This document shows, in pieces, positions 1 to 8,383 of a stretch of DNA of 64,000 bases. Position numbers and translations under genes: made by a program. Positions within the stretch are counted from its first letter, which is position 1; each line of letters opens with the position of its first letter. The DNA is taken from contig NZ_SDPQ02000001.1 of NCBI RefSeq assembly GCF_004134905.2, positions 744,001 to 808,000 on the forward strand. The letters run 5' to 3'. Source of the stretch: Aeromicrobium ginsengisoli (GTDB lineage: Bacteria; Actinomycetota; Actinomycetes; Propionibacteriales; Nocardioidaceae). The notes under the pieces were generated by a model, which was not told the DNA's origin, did not search any database, and worked only from the letters and a program-made list of their open reading frames with translations.

Positions 1-364
1 CGGCGCCGACGTAGCGGACGTCAGCCATCTCGAGCAGGCCCTGGATCGTGCCATCCTCGCCCCAGGGGCCGTGCAGCAGCGGGAACACTGCGTCGAACCC
101 GCGCAGGTCCTCCCACGAGAACGGCGGACGGTCGTCGCGCACCTCGGGCAGCTGACCGGCGACGAGCTCCGGCCACTCGGCGGTCTCCTGGACCCAGGCC
201 CCGGCGCGGGTGATGCCGACGGGCTGGACCTCATAGCGATCCTGGTCTATTGCCGCGATGACCTCGCGTGCGGTGAGACAGGAGACCCCGTGCTCACTGG
301 AACGGCCGCCAAAAATGACAGCAAGTCTTGGTTTGCCGACTGAGGTGTCCACCGAGAGGCTCAT
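1..364 (-). CDS. ddl: D-alanine--D-alanine ligase, N-terminal part (runs off the left edge)
   Basis: ATP-dependent ligase that makes the D-Ala-D-Ala dipeptide for peptidoglycan in the cytoplasm. About 121 N-terminal codons are visible. The translation carries the family's opening strand and glycine-rich turn, RLAVIFGGRSSEHGVS, then FDAVFPLLHGPWGEDGTIQG, the conserved HGxxGEDG segment of Ddl. The ATP-grasp domain lies outside the window. The start chosen is the ATG at 364, which begins MSLSVDTSVGKPRLAV. A TATCGT hexamer lies 8 nt upstream, so a near-leaderless mRNA is plausible. gpsA and plsC further right lie on the same strand, but the plus-strand PLP enzyme intervenes. Confidence 0.9.
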   Translation of the reverse strand, partial: MSLSVDTSVGKPRLAVIFGGRSSEHGVSCLTAREVIAAIDQDRYEVQPVGITRAGAWVQETAEWPELVAGQLPEVRDDRPPFSWEDLRGFDAVFPLLHGPWGEDGTIQGLLEMADVRYVGA

Positions 365-400
365 TGCGGAGCACGATACCGGTCAAGGCATGATGTCCTC

Positions 401-1468
401 ATGCCCGGACACGAACTTTCGCCCTCGACCATCGCTGTTGGCGCAGGGCGGCCGAACCGCGTCCCGGGGGGACCACTCAACGCGCCCATCACGCTCGCGA
501 GCGCGTTGGTTCCCGGCGGAGCGTCGGAGTACGGCCGGGCGGGCAATCCCACCTGGGACTCGTTCGAGACGGTGCTCGGCGCGCTCGAGGGCGGACGAGC
601 CCTGTCCTTCGCCTCCGGCACCGCCGCGACCAGCGCCCTGTTCGACCTGGTGCCCAGCAAGGCAACGGTCGTGGCGCCGCGGCACGCCTACTACGGGACC
701 CTCACCCAGCTCCACGAGCGCGCCCGTCGTGGCCAGATCGAGCTCAAGCTCGTCGACATCGACAACACCCAGCTGGTCATCAATGCCGCCGAGAGTGCCG
801 CTTTGGTGTGGATCGAGTCGCCGACCAACCCATCTCTGGAGATCGCCGACATCGCGGCGATCTCGCAGGCCGCATCCCGCGCCGGCACGGCCGTCGCGGT
901 CGACAACACGTTCGCCACTCCCCTGCGCCAGAAGCCGCTTGAGCTCGGCGCCGACTTCGTGGTGCACTCAGCGTCCAAGCTGCTGTCGGGGCACAGCGAC
1001 GTCATCCTCGGCGCCGTGGTGACCAACAGCGACCGGGCCTATGCCGCGATCGAGAAGCGTCGCTCGGTGCTCGGCGCGATCCCCGGCGCGATGGAGACGT
1101 GGCTCGCCGCGCGCGGCATACGTACGCTCCACGTGCGGCTCGACCGCGCCGAGGCCAACGCCAAGGAGCTGCACAAGCGGCTCTCGGCCTCCAGCCGCAT
1201 CGTCTACTCGCGCTACCCGGGCTTCGGCACGATCATCGCGTTCGAGGTCGCCGGCGGCGCCCAGGTCGCGCAGAAGATGACCGAGCAGAGCGACATCATC
1301 ACGTACGCCACGAGCCTCGGCGGCGTCGAGTCGACCTGGGAGCGTCGTCGCCGGCACCCTCAGGAGCCGGAGTCCGTGCCCGAGGGCCTGATCCGCTTCT
1401 CCGTCGGCATCGAGGACGTCGAGGATCTCTGGATCGACATCCAGAACGTGCTCGCGGCGTTCGCCTGA
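401..1468 (+). CDS. Cys/Met metabolism PLP-dependent enzyme (cystathionine gamma-synthase/lyase family)
   Basis: Fold-type I pyridoxal-phosphate enzyme of the transsulfuration family, cytoplasmic. Visible marks are the ASGTAATSAL phosphate-binding loop near residue 68, the VDNTFATPL segment with the PLP-contacting Asp, and the HSASKLLSGHSD segment with the Schiff-base lysine near residue 193. At 355 aa it is shorter than the usual 380-400 aa. Sequence alone does not separate gamma-synthase from gamma-lyase or methionine gamma-lyase. Its ATG follows CATGAT by exactly 6 nt, so a leaderless transcript divergent from ddl is likely. No sulfur genes lie next to it. Confidence 0.85.
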   Translation: MPGHELSPSTIAVGAGRPNRVPGGPLNAPITLASALVPGGASEYGRAGNPTWDSFETVLGALEGGRALSFASGTAATSALFDLVPSKATVVAPRHAYYGTLTQLHERARRGQIELKLVDIDNTQLVINAAESAALVWIESPTNPSLEIADIAAISQAASRAGTAVAVDNTFATPLRQKPLELGADFVVHSASKLLSGHSDVILGAVVTNSDRAYAAIEKRRSVLGAIPGAMETWLAARGIRTLHVRLDRAEANAKELHKRLSASSRIVYSRYPGFGTIIAFEVAGGAQVAQKMTEQSDIITYATSLGGVESTWERRRRHPQEPESVPEGLIRFSVGIEDVEDLWIDIQNVLAAFA

Positions 1469-1480
1469 CCTATCCTCGAG

Positions 1481-2482
1481 CTAGACCGTCTCGGGCTTGG
1501 CCTGCCGGGAGATCAGCCGCGAGACCAGCTCGTCGGGACTCATCTCGCCGGCGATCAGGGCCGCGACATGCTCCACGATCGGCATCTCGACGCCGTGCAG
1601 CTTGGCCAGCTCACTGACGGACACGCAGGACTTGACGCCCTCGGCCACCTGGCTGGTCTGCCCCATGACCTCCTCGACGCTCATGCCCTGCCCGAGCTTC
1701 TCGCCGAACGTACGATTGCGCGAGAGCGGTGACGAGCAGGTGGCGACGAGGTCACCCATGCCGGCGAGACCCATGAACGTGACCGGGTCGGCGCCAATGG
1801 CCGCTCCCAGGCGCGCCGTCTCGGCGAGCCCGCGGGTGATGACCGAGGCCTTGGTGTTGTCGCCGTAGCCGAGGCCGACGCACACGCCGACTGCGAGGCC
1901 GATGATGTTCTTGGCGGTGCCGGCGAGCTCGCAGCCGACGACGTCGGTCATCGAGTAGGGCCGGAACGACGCGGTGTGGCACAGCTTCTGCAGCCGCTCG
2001 GCGACGCCCTGGTCCTCGCAGGCCACGACGCTGGCGGCCGGCTCGCGGTTGGCGATCTCGCGGGCCAGGTTGGGCCCGGAGACAACGGCGATGCGCTCAG
2101 GACCGGCGCCGGTGATCTCGGCGATGACCTCGCTCATCCGCTTGTGGGTGCCGAGCTCGACACCCTTCATGAGGCTGACGATGACGGCGTCGGCGGGCAC
2201 GTGCTCGCTCCACGACACCAGGTTGTCGCGCAGCTGCTGCGACGGGACCGCCAGCACGACGATTTCGGCGCCGGCCATGGCCTCAGCCGGATCGTGCGTC
2301 GCGGTGATCTCCTTGGGCAGCGCAATGCCCGGGAGGTAGTCGGAGTTCTCGTGCTTGGCGTTGATCGTCTCGCACAGCTCGGGCCGCCGTCCCCACAGGC
2401 GTACGTCGTTGCCGGCATCGGCCAGCACCATGGCGAAGGCCGTGCCCCACGAACCTGCGCCCATCACGGCAGTCTGCGCCAT
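1481..2482 (-). CDS. gpsA: NAD(P)H-dependent glycerol-3-phosphate dehydrogenase
   Basis: Reduces dihydroxyacetone phosphate to sn-glycerol-3-phosphate for phospholipid synthesis. The 333-aa protein opens with the Rossmann motif GAGSWGTAFA (residues 8-17) and has VLAVPSQQLRDN, SLMKGVELGT and the catalytic-lysine segment CELAGTAKNIIGLAVG. The C-terminal all-alpha domain is complete and the length is normal for GpsA. The ATG directly abuts the plsC stop (TGAATG), so the two genes form a translationally coupled pair that makes glycerol-3-phosphate and then acylates its lipid product. Confidence 0.96.
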   Translation of the reverse strand: MAQTAVMGAGSWGTAFAMVLADAGNDVRLWGRRPELCETINAKHENSDYLPGIALPKEITATHDPAEAMAGAEIVVLAVPSQQLRDNLVSWSEHVPADAVIVSLMKGVELGTHKRMSEVIAEITGAGPERIAVVSGPNLAREIANREPAASVVACEDQGVAERLQKLCHTASFRPYSMTDVVGCELAGTAKNIIGLAVGVCVGLGYGDNTKASVITRGLAETARLGAAIGADPVTFMGLAGMGDLVATCSSPLSRNRTFGEKLGQGMSVEEVMGQTSQVAEGVKSCVSVSELAKLHGVEMPIVEHVAALIAGEMSPDELVSRLISRQAKPETV

Positions 2483-3238
2483 TCACGAATCCCGTCTCTT
2501 CGGTTCAATCGAGTGCTTGTAGTTGGTCTTCGGCTTGCTGAGGGTATGCACATCGATGCGAGGTGTCGAGGGCAGCTCGCCCCTCACCTCGGCCATCATG
2601 GCAGTCAACGTGTCCATCAGCCGGTCGGTGGCCTCGTGCAGAACCTCCTCGGTGAGCTCCTTGTCCTCGAAGTCGGACAGGTCCACCGGCGTGCCGACGC
2701 GGATGTGGATCGTCTTGCGGGGAAAGAGCCGCAGCTTCTTGGCGTACGGCCACAGGATCTCCTGCGGACCCCACTGCATCAGCGGGACAAGGGGCTTGCC
2801 GGTGCTCAGCGCGACGCGTACGGCGCCCGTACGACCGCTCATGGGCCACGCAGCGGGGTCACGGGTGATGGTGCCCTCGGGGTAGATCGTGACGACCTGA
2901 CCGGCCTCGACAGCCGCCGACGCGGCGCGCAACGACTCGGCGGCACCCTCAGTGCTGCGGTAGACCGGGATCTGCTGGGCGTTCCGCAGGATCCAGCCGT
3001 ACCACTTGGCGCCGACGAGGGTGTCCTTGGCGAGGAATCGCGGCGCGATGTTGTTGTCGAGCATGAAGTGCCCGATGAGGAACGGGTCGGCGTGCGACAC
3101 GTGGTTGGGCGCGAGGACGAATCCGCCGTCGGGCAGGTTCTCCATGCCCTGCCAGTCCCGCTTGGTCGTCAACATCAGGATCGGCCGGACGAAGAACTTG
3201 ATCACCTTGGTCGTGAATGGAACAGGGCGCTTCACCAT
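2483..3238 (-). CDS. plsC: 1-acyl-sn-glycerol-3-phosphate acyltransferase
   Basis: Membrane-associated acyltransferase that converts lysophosphatidate to phosphatidate. The 251-aa protein has the NHVSHADPF catalytic block (HX4D) near residue 56 and the YPEGTIT block that binds the glycerol phosphate. A longer reading frame extends 50 codons upstream, but the internal ATG at 3238 is preferred: TAGGCT lies exactly 7 nt before it, fitting a leaderless actinobacterial promoter, and MVKRPVPF matches where the family starts. The promoter is back to back with that of the cold-shock-like gene. Confidence 0.92.
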   Translation of the reverse strand: MVKRPVPFTTKVIKFFVRPILMLTTKRDWQGMENLPDGGFVLAPNHVSHADPFLIGHFMLDNNIAPRFLAKDTLVGAKWYGWILRNAQQIPVYRSTEGAAESLRAASAAVEAGQVVTIYPEGTITRDPAAWPMSGRTGAVRVALSTGKPLVPLMQWGPQEILWPYAKKLRLFPRKTIHIRVGTPVDLSDFEDKELTEEVLHEATDRLMDTLTAMMAEVRGELPSTPRIDVHTLSKPKTNYKHSIEPKRRDS

Positions 3239-3281
3239 GAGGGCGAGCCTAAACCTTCCGGAGCCGACTAGGGTGACTGCC

Positions 3282-3470
3282 ATGCAGGGCACCGTTGCGA
3301 GCTTCGACCAGTCCACGCGGGCCGGGAGCCTCCTGACCGACGAGGGCATGCCGCTGGAGTTCCCCGCGGAGTCGCTCGCCGAGCACATCCGTCACCTGAG
3401 GGTGGGTCAGCGGGTCTTCGTCGAGACGGCACCGTCAGGCGACGTCACCGCCATCAAGATCTGGCAATAG
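3282..3470 (+). CDS. Small cold-shock-domain-like protein
   Basis: A 62-aa protein starting MQGTVASFDQSTRAGSL, resembling the first strands of a cold-shock/OB fold, with hydrophobic strands at FPAES and QRVFVE. The classic RNP1 motif (KGFGFI) is degenerate here (RAGSLLTD), so nucleic-acid binding is only inferred. ATG 3282 follows TAGGGT by 7 nt, so a leaderless start is preferred over the in-frame GTG at 3273, which would lie inside the -10 hexamer. It is divergent from plsC and convergent with leuD across a repeat-rich spacer. Confidence 0.7.
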   Translation: MQGTVASFDQSTRAGSLLTDEGMPLEFPAESLAEHIRHLRVGQRVFVETAPSGDVTAIKIWQ

Positions 3471-3578
3471 CGCTGACGAGTCACTCCCGACCCGCTGACG
3501 AGTCACTCCACACATGCGGAGTGACTCCTCACTCCCGCACGAGTGACTCCTCAGGGTGCAGGGAGTGACTCGTCAGCG
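3471..3578. repeat. Nested inverted and direct repeats between convergent genes
   Basis: The 18-bp sequence at 3471-3488 (CGCTGACGAGTCACTCCC) returns as its exact reverse complement at 3561-3578. Between them are at least three further copies of the GAGTCACTCC / GGAGTGACTC core in both orientations. The array fills the whole gap between the stop codons of the cold-shock-like gene and leuD. It could fold into alternative long hairpins and act as a bidirectional terminator, or be a dispersed REP-like element. No coding sense is seen. Confidence 0.7.
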
Positions 3579-3585
3579 TGGGGGG

Positions 3586-4185
3586 TCAGAGGGTGGCGGG
3601 CTTGAAGCTCGGGCGCGACTTCTCGTAGGTGACGATGTCGTCCTCGTGGCTCAGGGTGATGCCGACGTCGTCAAGGCCCTCCAGCAGGCGCCAGCGGGTG
3701 TAGTCGTCGATCGTGAACGAGTCCTCGATCGCGTCGACGCCGTCACCGGCCTTGACCGTGCGCGACTCGAGATCGACCGTGATGGTTGCGCCCGGGTTGG
3801 TGTCGAGGTAGTCCCAGAGCCGCTGCACGACCTTGTCGTCGACCTGCGCGGCCAACAGCCCGGCCTTGCCGGAGTTGCCGCGGAAGATGTCACCGAAGCG
3901 CGGCGAGATGACGACCTTGAAGCCATAGTTCTGCAGCGCCCAGACGGCGTGCTCCCGCGACGAGCCGGTGCCGAAGTCAGGACCGGCGACCAGGACGGTG
4001 GCGTTCTTGTACGCGTCCTGGTTGAGCACGAACGACGGGTCGCTGCGCCAGGCCGAGAACAGGCCCTCCTCGAAGCCGTCACGCGTGACCTTCTTGAGCC
4101 ACACGGCGGGGATGATCTGGTCGGTGTCGACGTTGCTGCGCCGCAGCGGAGCGCCCACACCTGTGTGATTGAGGAACTTCTCCAT
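3586..4185 (-). CDS. leuD: 3-isopropylmalate dehydratase, small subunit
   Basis: Swivelling-domain subunit of the heterodimeric isopropylmalate isomerase of leucine synthesis. The 199-aa protein has the [13 protein letters not shown] motif near residue 16 and [13 protein letters not shown] near residue 73, which contacts substrate, followed by [15 protein letters not shown]. Length is typical for LeuD. It starts 3 nt after the leuC stop, so it is cotranscribed and probably translationally coupled. Confidence 0.96.
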   Translation of the reverse strand: MEKFLNHTGVGAPLRRSNVDTDQIIPAVWLKKVTRDGFEEGLFSAWRSDPSFVLNQDAYKNATVLVAGPDFGTGSSREHAVWALQNYGFKVVISPRFGDIFRGNSGKAGLLAAQVDDKVVQRLWDYLDTNPGATITVDLESRTVKAGDGVDAIEDSFTIDDYTRWRLLEGLDDVGITLSHEDDIVTYEKSRPSFKPATL

Positions 4186-4188
4186 GGG

Positions 4189-5610
4189 TCAGGCTCCTGC
4201 CTTTGCGAGCTCGGCCAGGTCGGCGGGACCGGCGAGGTGTCCGAGGATTCCGGTCGCGACGGCGACGTCGGGCGACACCAGGTGCGTACGCCCACCCTTG
4301 CCCTGCCGGCCCTCGAAGTTGCGGTTGGACGTCGAGGCGCTGCGCTCCCCCGGCGTGAGCTGGTCGGGGTTCATGCCCAGGCACATCGAGCAGCCCGCGC
4401 CGCGCCACTCGGCGCCGGCGTCCTTGAAGATGACGTCGAGGCCTTCCTGCTCGGCCTGCAGGCGTACGCGCACCGAGCCCGGCACGACGAGGATCCGGGT
4501 GTCGGCGGCGACCTTGTGGCCCTCGATCAGGCTGGCGGCGACGCGCAGGTCCTCGATGCGACCATTGGTGCACGAGCCGATGAACACCGTGTCGACCTTG
4601 ATGTCCTTCATCGGCGTGCCGGCCTCGAGGCCCATGTAGCGCAGGGCGTTCTCAGCGGCGATGCGCTCGTTGTCGTCCTCGAACGAGGCCGGGTCGGGCA
4701 CGTTGCCCGACAGCGGCACGCCCTGGCCGGGGTTGGTGCCCCAGGTGACGAACGGCGTGATGGTCGACGCGTCGATCGTGATGACCTTGTCGAACTCGGC
4801 GTCGTCGTCAGTGACGAGGCTGTCCCAGTAGGCCACGGCGGCATCCCAGTCGGCGCCCGTCGGTGCGTTCGGGCGGCCCTCGAGGTAGTCGTACGTCGTC
4901 TGGTCCGGCGCGATGAGCCCGGCCTTGGCGCCCCACTCGATCGACATGTTGCAGATCGTCATGCGGGCTTCCATCGACAGCTTGCGGATGGCCTCGCCGC
5001 GATACTCCACGATGTAGCCCTGGCCGCCGCCGGTCGTCTCCTGCGTGATGAGCGACAGGATCAGGTCCTTGGCGGTCGAGCCGACGGGCAGGTCGCCGAC
5101 GACCTCGACGGCCATCATCTTGGGCTTGGCCTGCGACAGCGACTGCGTCGCCAGGACGTGCTCGACCTCGGACGTACCGATGCCGAACGCGATCGAGCCG
5201 AACGCTCCGTGCGTCGACGTGTGCGAGTCGCCGCACACGATCGTCATGCCGGGCTGCGTGAGGCCGAGCTGCGGGCCGACGACGTGCACGATGCCCTGGT
5301 CGATGTCGCCCATGGGGTGCAGGCGTACGCCGAACTCCCCGCAGTTGCGACGCAGCGTCTCGACCTGCGTGCGCGACACGAGGTCGGCGATCGGCTTGTC
5401 GAGGTCGGTCGTCGGGATGTTGTGGTCCTCGGTCGCGAGCGTGAGGTCGGGGCGGCGCACGGTGCGCCCGGCGATGCGGAGCCCGTCGAAGGCCTGAGGG
5501 CTCGTCACCTCGTGAATCAGGTGGAGGTCGATGTAGAGCAGGTCGGGCTCGCCCTCGTGGCTGCGTACGACGTGCTCGTCCCAGATCTTCTCGGCAAGGG
5601 TCTTGCCCAT
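4189..5610 (-). CDS. leuC: 3-isopropylmalate dehydratase, large subunit
   Basis: Aconitase-family subunit carrying the [4Fe-4S] cluster; with LeuD it interconverts 2- and 3-isopropylmalate. The 473-aa protein has [23 protein letters not shown] (first cluster Cys) and [13 protein letters not shown] (the other two). The frame extends 18 codons upstream, but ATG 5610 ([15 protein letters not shown]) is preferred: GAGGAG lies 6 nt before it and it matches family N-termini. It is divergent from the IclR-family gene that very probably represses it. Confidence 0.96.
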   Translation of the reverse strand: MGKTLAEKIWDEHVVRSHEGEPDLLYIDLHLIHEVTSPQAFDGLRIAGRTVRRPDLTLATEDHNIPTTDLDKPIADLVSRTQVETLRRNCGEFGVRLHPMGDIDQGIVHVVGPQLGLTQPGMTIVCGDSHTSTHGAFGSIAFGIGTSEVEHVLATQSLSQAKPKMMAVEVVGDLPVGSTAKDLILSLITQETTGGGQGYIVEYRGEAIRKLSMEARMTICNMSIEWGAKAGLIAPDQTTYDYLEGRPNAPTGADWDAAVAYWDSLVTDDDAEFDKVITIDASTITPFVTWGTNPGQGVPLSGNVPDPASFEDDNERIAAENALRYMGLEAGTPMKDIKVDTVFIGSCTNGRIEDLRVAASLIEGHKVAADTRILVVPGSVRVRLQAEQEGLDVIFKDAGAEWRGAGCSMCLGMNPDQLTPGERSASTSNRNFEGRQGKGGRTHLVSPDVAVATGILGHLAGPADLAELAKAGA

Positions 5611-5663
5611 GGCGCTCTCCTCAGCTGCGTTGCAGTGCCCCTCGGCACCACCACCAGTATGCA

Positions 5664-5699
5664 CTTGCGTCTCACAATGCGATACGGCAGTATCAAGAC
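5664..5699 (+). promoter_or_regulatory. Leaderless promoter and dyad upstream of the IclR gene, shared with leuC
   Basis: The leuC/regulator gap holds TTGCGT (5665-5670), a 17-nt spacer and CAGTAT (5688-5693), placing transcription start at or next to the ATG at 5700. An inverted repeat GATAC-N4-GTATC (5681-5694) overlaps this -10, a position suited to autoregulation and to control of the divergent leuC promoter. Binding is inferred from position. Confidence 0.5.
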
Positions 5700-6416
5700 A
5701 TGGACAACTCTAGCGGAGTCGGCGTTCTCGACAAAGCCGCTCTCGTGCTCGCTGCGCTCGAGCCCGGACCCGCGACACTGGCCGGTCTCGTCGCGAGCAC
5801 CGGGCTGGCCCGGCCCACCGCACACCGCCTCGCAGTGGCACTCGAACATCATCGGCTCGTCGCCAGGGACATGCAAGGACGCTTCATCCTCGGCCCCCGC
5901 CTCGGCGAGCTCGCCGCCGCCGCCGGTGAGGACCGTCTGCTCGCGGCTGCCGGACCCGTCCTCGCCCGTCTGCGCGACATCACCGGCGAGTCGGCACAGC
6001 TGTTTCGTCGTCAGGGCGACTTCCGCGTGTGCGTCGCCGCCGCCGACCGGCCGACCGGCCTGCGCGACTCGATCCCCGTCGGCGGCCAGCTGACCATGAG
6101 TGCCGGCTCCGCCGCCCAGGTCCTGCTGTCGTGGGAAGACCCCGAGCGCATGAACAAGGGGCTGCTCAAGGCCACGTTCTCGGCCGCGGAGCTGTCAGCC
6201 GTGCGCCGTCGCGGCTGGGCCCAGAGCGTCGGTGAGCGCGAGACGGGCGTCGGCTCGGTCTCCGCGCCGGTCCGCTCCCCCTCCGGCAAGGTCGTGGCCG
6301 CGGTGTCGGTGTCCGGCCCGCTCGAGCGCCTGACCCGCCAGCCCGGCCGCATGCACGCTCCGGCCGTCGTCGCTGCCGCCGAGCGCCTCTCGCAGAGCCT
6401 CCGCCGGTCGAACTAG
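5700..6416 (+). CDS. ndgR: IclR-family regulator of leucine biosynthesis (NdgR/LtbR type)
   Basis: A 238-aa IclR-family protein: N-terminal winged helix-turn-helix ([22 protein letters not shown], residues about 24-45) and a C-terminal effector domain from about residue 80. Actinobacterial orthologues divergent from leuCD (NdgR in Streptomyces, LtbR in Corynebacterium) control branched-chain amino acid genes. Assignment to that subgroup rests on the neighbourhood and overall shape. The start looks leaderless. Its stop overlaps the end of the convergent downstream gene by 4 nt. Confidence 0.85.
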   Translation: MDNSSGVGVLDKAALVLAALEPGPATLAGLVASTGLARPTAHRLAVALEHHRLVARDMQGRFILGPRLGELAAAAGEDRLLAAAGPVLARLRDITGESAQLFRRQGDFRVCVAAADRPTGLRDSIPVGGQLTMSAGSAAQVLLSWEDPERMNKGLLKATFSAAELSAVRRRGWAQSVGERETGVGSVSAPVRSPSGKVVAAVSVSGPLERLTRQPGRMHAPAVVAAAERLSQSLRRSN

Positions 6417-6829
6417 GCGGCGAGGTCGTCGGGTGACATCACCCGGAGGACCGAGTCGTCAGCCGTGTGCAGCGGCCACGCACCGAGCGAGTGTGCCGCG
6501 GATACGGCGGTGATCGCCCGAACCCACTGGATGTCGGACGCGCGGGTGCCGGCGTGCGTGGGCCGCGCCCACAGCAGCGCGATCGAGCCGTCCGGATCTG
6601 CCTCGTCCAGCACGCTCCGCAGCGAACGTGCCAGGTTGACGAGCATCTGACCGTCCGGTGCGGCCGGGCAGTCCGTGACGTTGACGATCGACGGGTGCAC
6701 CCGGCCGTCACGATCCAGCATGATCGCGAAGATCTGTCGGCTGCCGAAGCCGAGAGGCTCGATGAGGTGGCGCCACACCCGCTCGAGGTCGGCTGTGGTG
6801 TGGACGTCGGGGAGGTCAGTTGAGGTCAT
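6413..6829 (-). CDS. Hypothetical protein
   Basis: A 138-aa protein with no family I recognise. It looks globular and soluble, with hydrophobic strands at FAIMLDRDG and SIALLWARP, no membrane segment and no clear catalytic motif. ATG 6829 is chosen because GATCGT lies 6 nt upstream in a leaderless arrangement. An in-frame ATG at 6871 would add 14 poorly conserved-looking residues. It lies just downstream of two paralogous coiled-coil genes on the same strand. Confidence 0.6.
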   Translation of the reverse strand: MTSTDLPDVHTTADLERVWRHLIEPLGFGSRQIFAIMLDRDGRVHPSIVNVTDCPAAPDGQMLVNLARSLRSVLDEADPDGSIALLWARPTHAGTRASDIQWVRAITAVSAAHSLGAWPLHTADDSVLRVMSPDDLAA

Positions 6830-6882
6830 GCTCCAACGATCACCGGGAGCCGCCGCAGACGTCGAACGCATCGTCCACAGCC

Positions 6883-7305
6883 CTAGATGAGCTCGGCGAG
6901 GAGCTGGTCCTTGCGCATGCGGGAGTAGCCCGCAATGCCCTGGTCCTTAGCCGCTGCGCGCAGCTGCGTCACGGTCCAGGTCGGCTCCGGCGCCTTCGGG
7001 GCGTTCCGGAGCGCGAGCGGCTCGGCGCTCGGGTGATCGGCGATCACCTGACGGGCACGCGCCTTGGCCTTCTTGCGCTTGGCGTTGGCCTCGGCGATCG
7101 CCTGCTCGGCCTTGGCACGTACCTTCTGCACGCGCGATCGCTGCTTCTCGGCGCGCTTCTTCCAGGTCGAGGCCTCGACCTCGAGGGTCTTGACGCGGTC
7201 GCGGAGCACCACGATCTCGGCGGTCAGGTCCTCGACCTTCGCGGTCGCGGCAGCGAGCTTCTTGTCGGACTTGGTCGGGCGGGTCTTGCCGGGCTTGGCG
7301 GCCAT
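6883..7305 (-). CDS. Basic coiled-coil protein with C-terminal SAP/Rho_N-like motif
   Basis: A 140-aa, Lys/Arg/Ala-rich protein. Residues about 18-90 form a long charged coiled coil (VEDLTAEIVVLRDRV...). The last 30 residues, TVTQLRAAAKDQGIAGYSRM plus KDQLLAELI, form a helix-turn-helix-like unit resembling SAP or Rho N-terminal domains that bind nucleic acid. ATG 7305 is preferred over the frame's upstream start because GGAGGTGAAC immediately precedes it. It is a paralogue of the next gene upstream. A nucleoid-associated or RNA-binding role is inferred. Confidence 0.75.
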   Translation of the reverse strand: MAAKPGKTRPTKSDKKLAAATAKVEDLTAEIVVLRDRVKTLEVEASTWKKRAEKQRSRVQKVRAKAEQAIAEANAKRKKAKARARQVIADHPSAEPLALRNAPKAPEPTWTVTQLRAAAKDQGIAGYSRMRKDQLLAELI

Positions 7306-7391
7306 GTTCACCTCCGGTGCGGGTGCCACACACCGTGGCGGACCGTGGTGAACGGAGGAAGAACGCGCTGGTCAGAGGCCCGCCCGCCGGC

Positions 7392-7850
7392 TCAGCCCTT
7401 GAGCGCAGCGACCAGCTGGGCCTTGGTCATGCGGGAGTAGCCCGCGACGCCCTGCGTACGTGCAGCGGCGCGCAGCTGCGCGACCGTCATCTCCGACTTC
7501 GGCGCAGCCTGGACGGGCACGACCTCGACCTTCGCGGCGGGCGCGGGCTTGCTGCCCGTGGCCTTGCGAGTCGATGTGCGCGCGGTCTTGGCCGCGGACT
7601 TGCCAGCGTCGCGCGCGGACCTGACCGCCGACTTGCCGGCCTGCTCAGCAGCGCCGCGCAGCCTCTTGGCGTCACGCTTGAGCTCGCTGACCCGCTTCTC
7701 CAGCTTGTTCTCGAGCTTGCCGACGCTCTTCTCGAGCTTGGCCACGGTCGCCCGGAGGTTCTTGATCGCCTCCTGGGCGGCCGCGAGCTCCGAGTCCAGC
7801 GAACCCTTGCCCTTGCTCGACTTCTTGGATGACTTGCTACGTGCGGCCAT
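7392..7850 (-). CDS. Histone-H1-like basic protein with the same C-terminal SAP/Rho_N-like motif
   Basis: A 152-aa protein in three parts: a Lys/Ser-rich N-terminus (KSSKKSSKGKG), a coiled coil (residues about 18-65), and a Lys/Ala/Arg-rich linker like bacterial histone H1 proteins (KSAVRSARDAGKSAAKTART). It ends in TVAQLRAAARTQGVAGYSRM plus TKAQLVAALKG, nearly identical to the end of the neighbouring gene. AGGAGAAGGTC precedes the ATG. The gene pair clearly arose by tandem duplication with a diverged middle. DNA compaction is a reasonable guess. Confidence 0.78.
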   Translation of the reverse strand: MAARSKSSKKSSKGKGSLDSELAAAQEAIKNLRATVAKLEKSVGKLENKLEKRVSELKRDAKRLRGAAEQAGKSAVRSARDAGKSAAKTARTSTRKATGSKPAPAAKVEVVPVQAAPKSEMTVAQLRAAARTQGVAGYSRMTKAQLVAALKG

Positions 7851-7918
7851 GACCTTCTCCTGCGCTCGAACGACACTGGCTCGTCATGGTGCCACGTCAG
7901 GGTGAACAGAAGGTCGGT

Positions 7919-8383
7919 TCAGAACAGACCCGGCACCTCGAGGTCGAGCAGCGTCTTCTTGCGCTCGAGCCCGCCGGCATATCCGGTCAACGAGCCGTCG
8001 GCGCCGATGACGCGATGACACGGCACGAGGATCGGGATCGGGTTGGCCCCGTTGGCGGCGCCCACCGCGCGCGAGATCACCGGCTCGTAACCCAGCCGCC
8101 GCGCGATGTCGCCGTAGCTGGCGGTCTCGCCATAGGGGATGCGCTGCAGCTCGGCCCACACCTTCTTCTGGAACTCCGAGCCCTCGCTGGCGAGCGGCAG
8201 GTCGAACGTCGTGCGCTCGCCCGCGAAGTACTCGCTGAGCTGTTGCTCGGCGCGGTCGAGCAGCGGATCGCTCGACCGGGTTCGGCGTGGTTTGCCGGCG
8301 CCGAAGTCGATCGCAGTGATGAGTCCTGCGGAGGCATGGATGCGGAGGCCGCCGATCGGCGAGTCCATCCAACGTGTCGTCAT
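7919..8383 (-). CDS. ogt: Methylated-DNA--protein-cysteine methyltransferase
   Basis: Suicide repair protein that moves the methyl group of O6-methylguanine to its own cysteine. The 154-aa protein carries the active-site block IPILVPCHRVIGADGSLTGY near residue 121 and the DNA-recognition helix GETASYGDIARRLG. ATG 8383 overlaps the stop of the upstream glycosylase gene (ATGA), giving a two-gene alkylation-repair operon. The longer frame would extend into that gene and is not preferred. Confidence 0.95.
   Translation of the reverse strand: MTTRWMDSPIGGLRIHASAGLITAIDFGAGKPRRTRSSDPLLDRAEQQLSEYFAGERTTFDLPLASEGSEFQKKVWAELQRIPYGETASYGDIARRLGYEPVISRAVGAANGANPIPILVPCHRVIGADGSLTGYAGGLERKKTLLDLEVPGLF

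Noticed and set aside
3556..6093. 845-codon plus-strand open frame
   Set aside because: Antisense shadow of leuD and leuC: both have clear family motifs on the minus strand, and the plus translation is low-complexity Arg/Val/Asp text.
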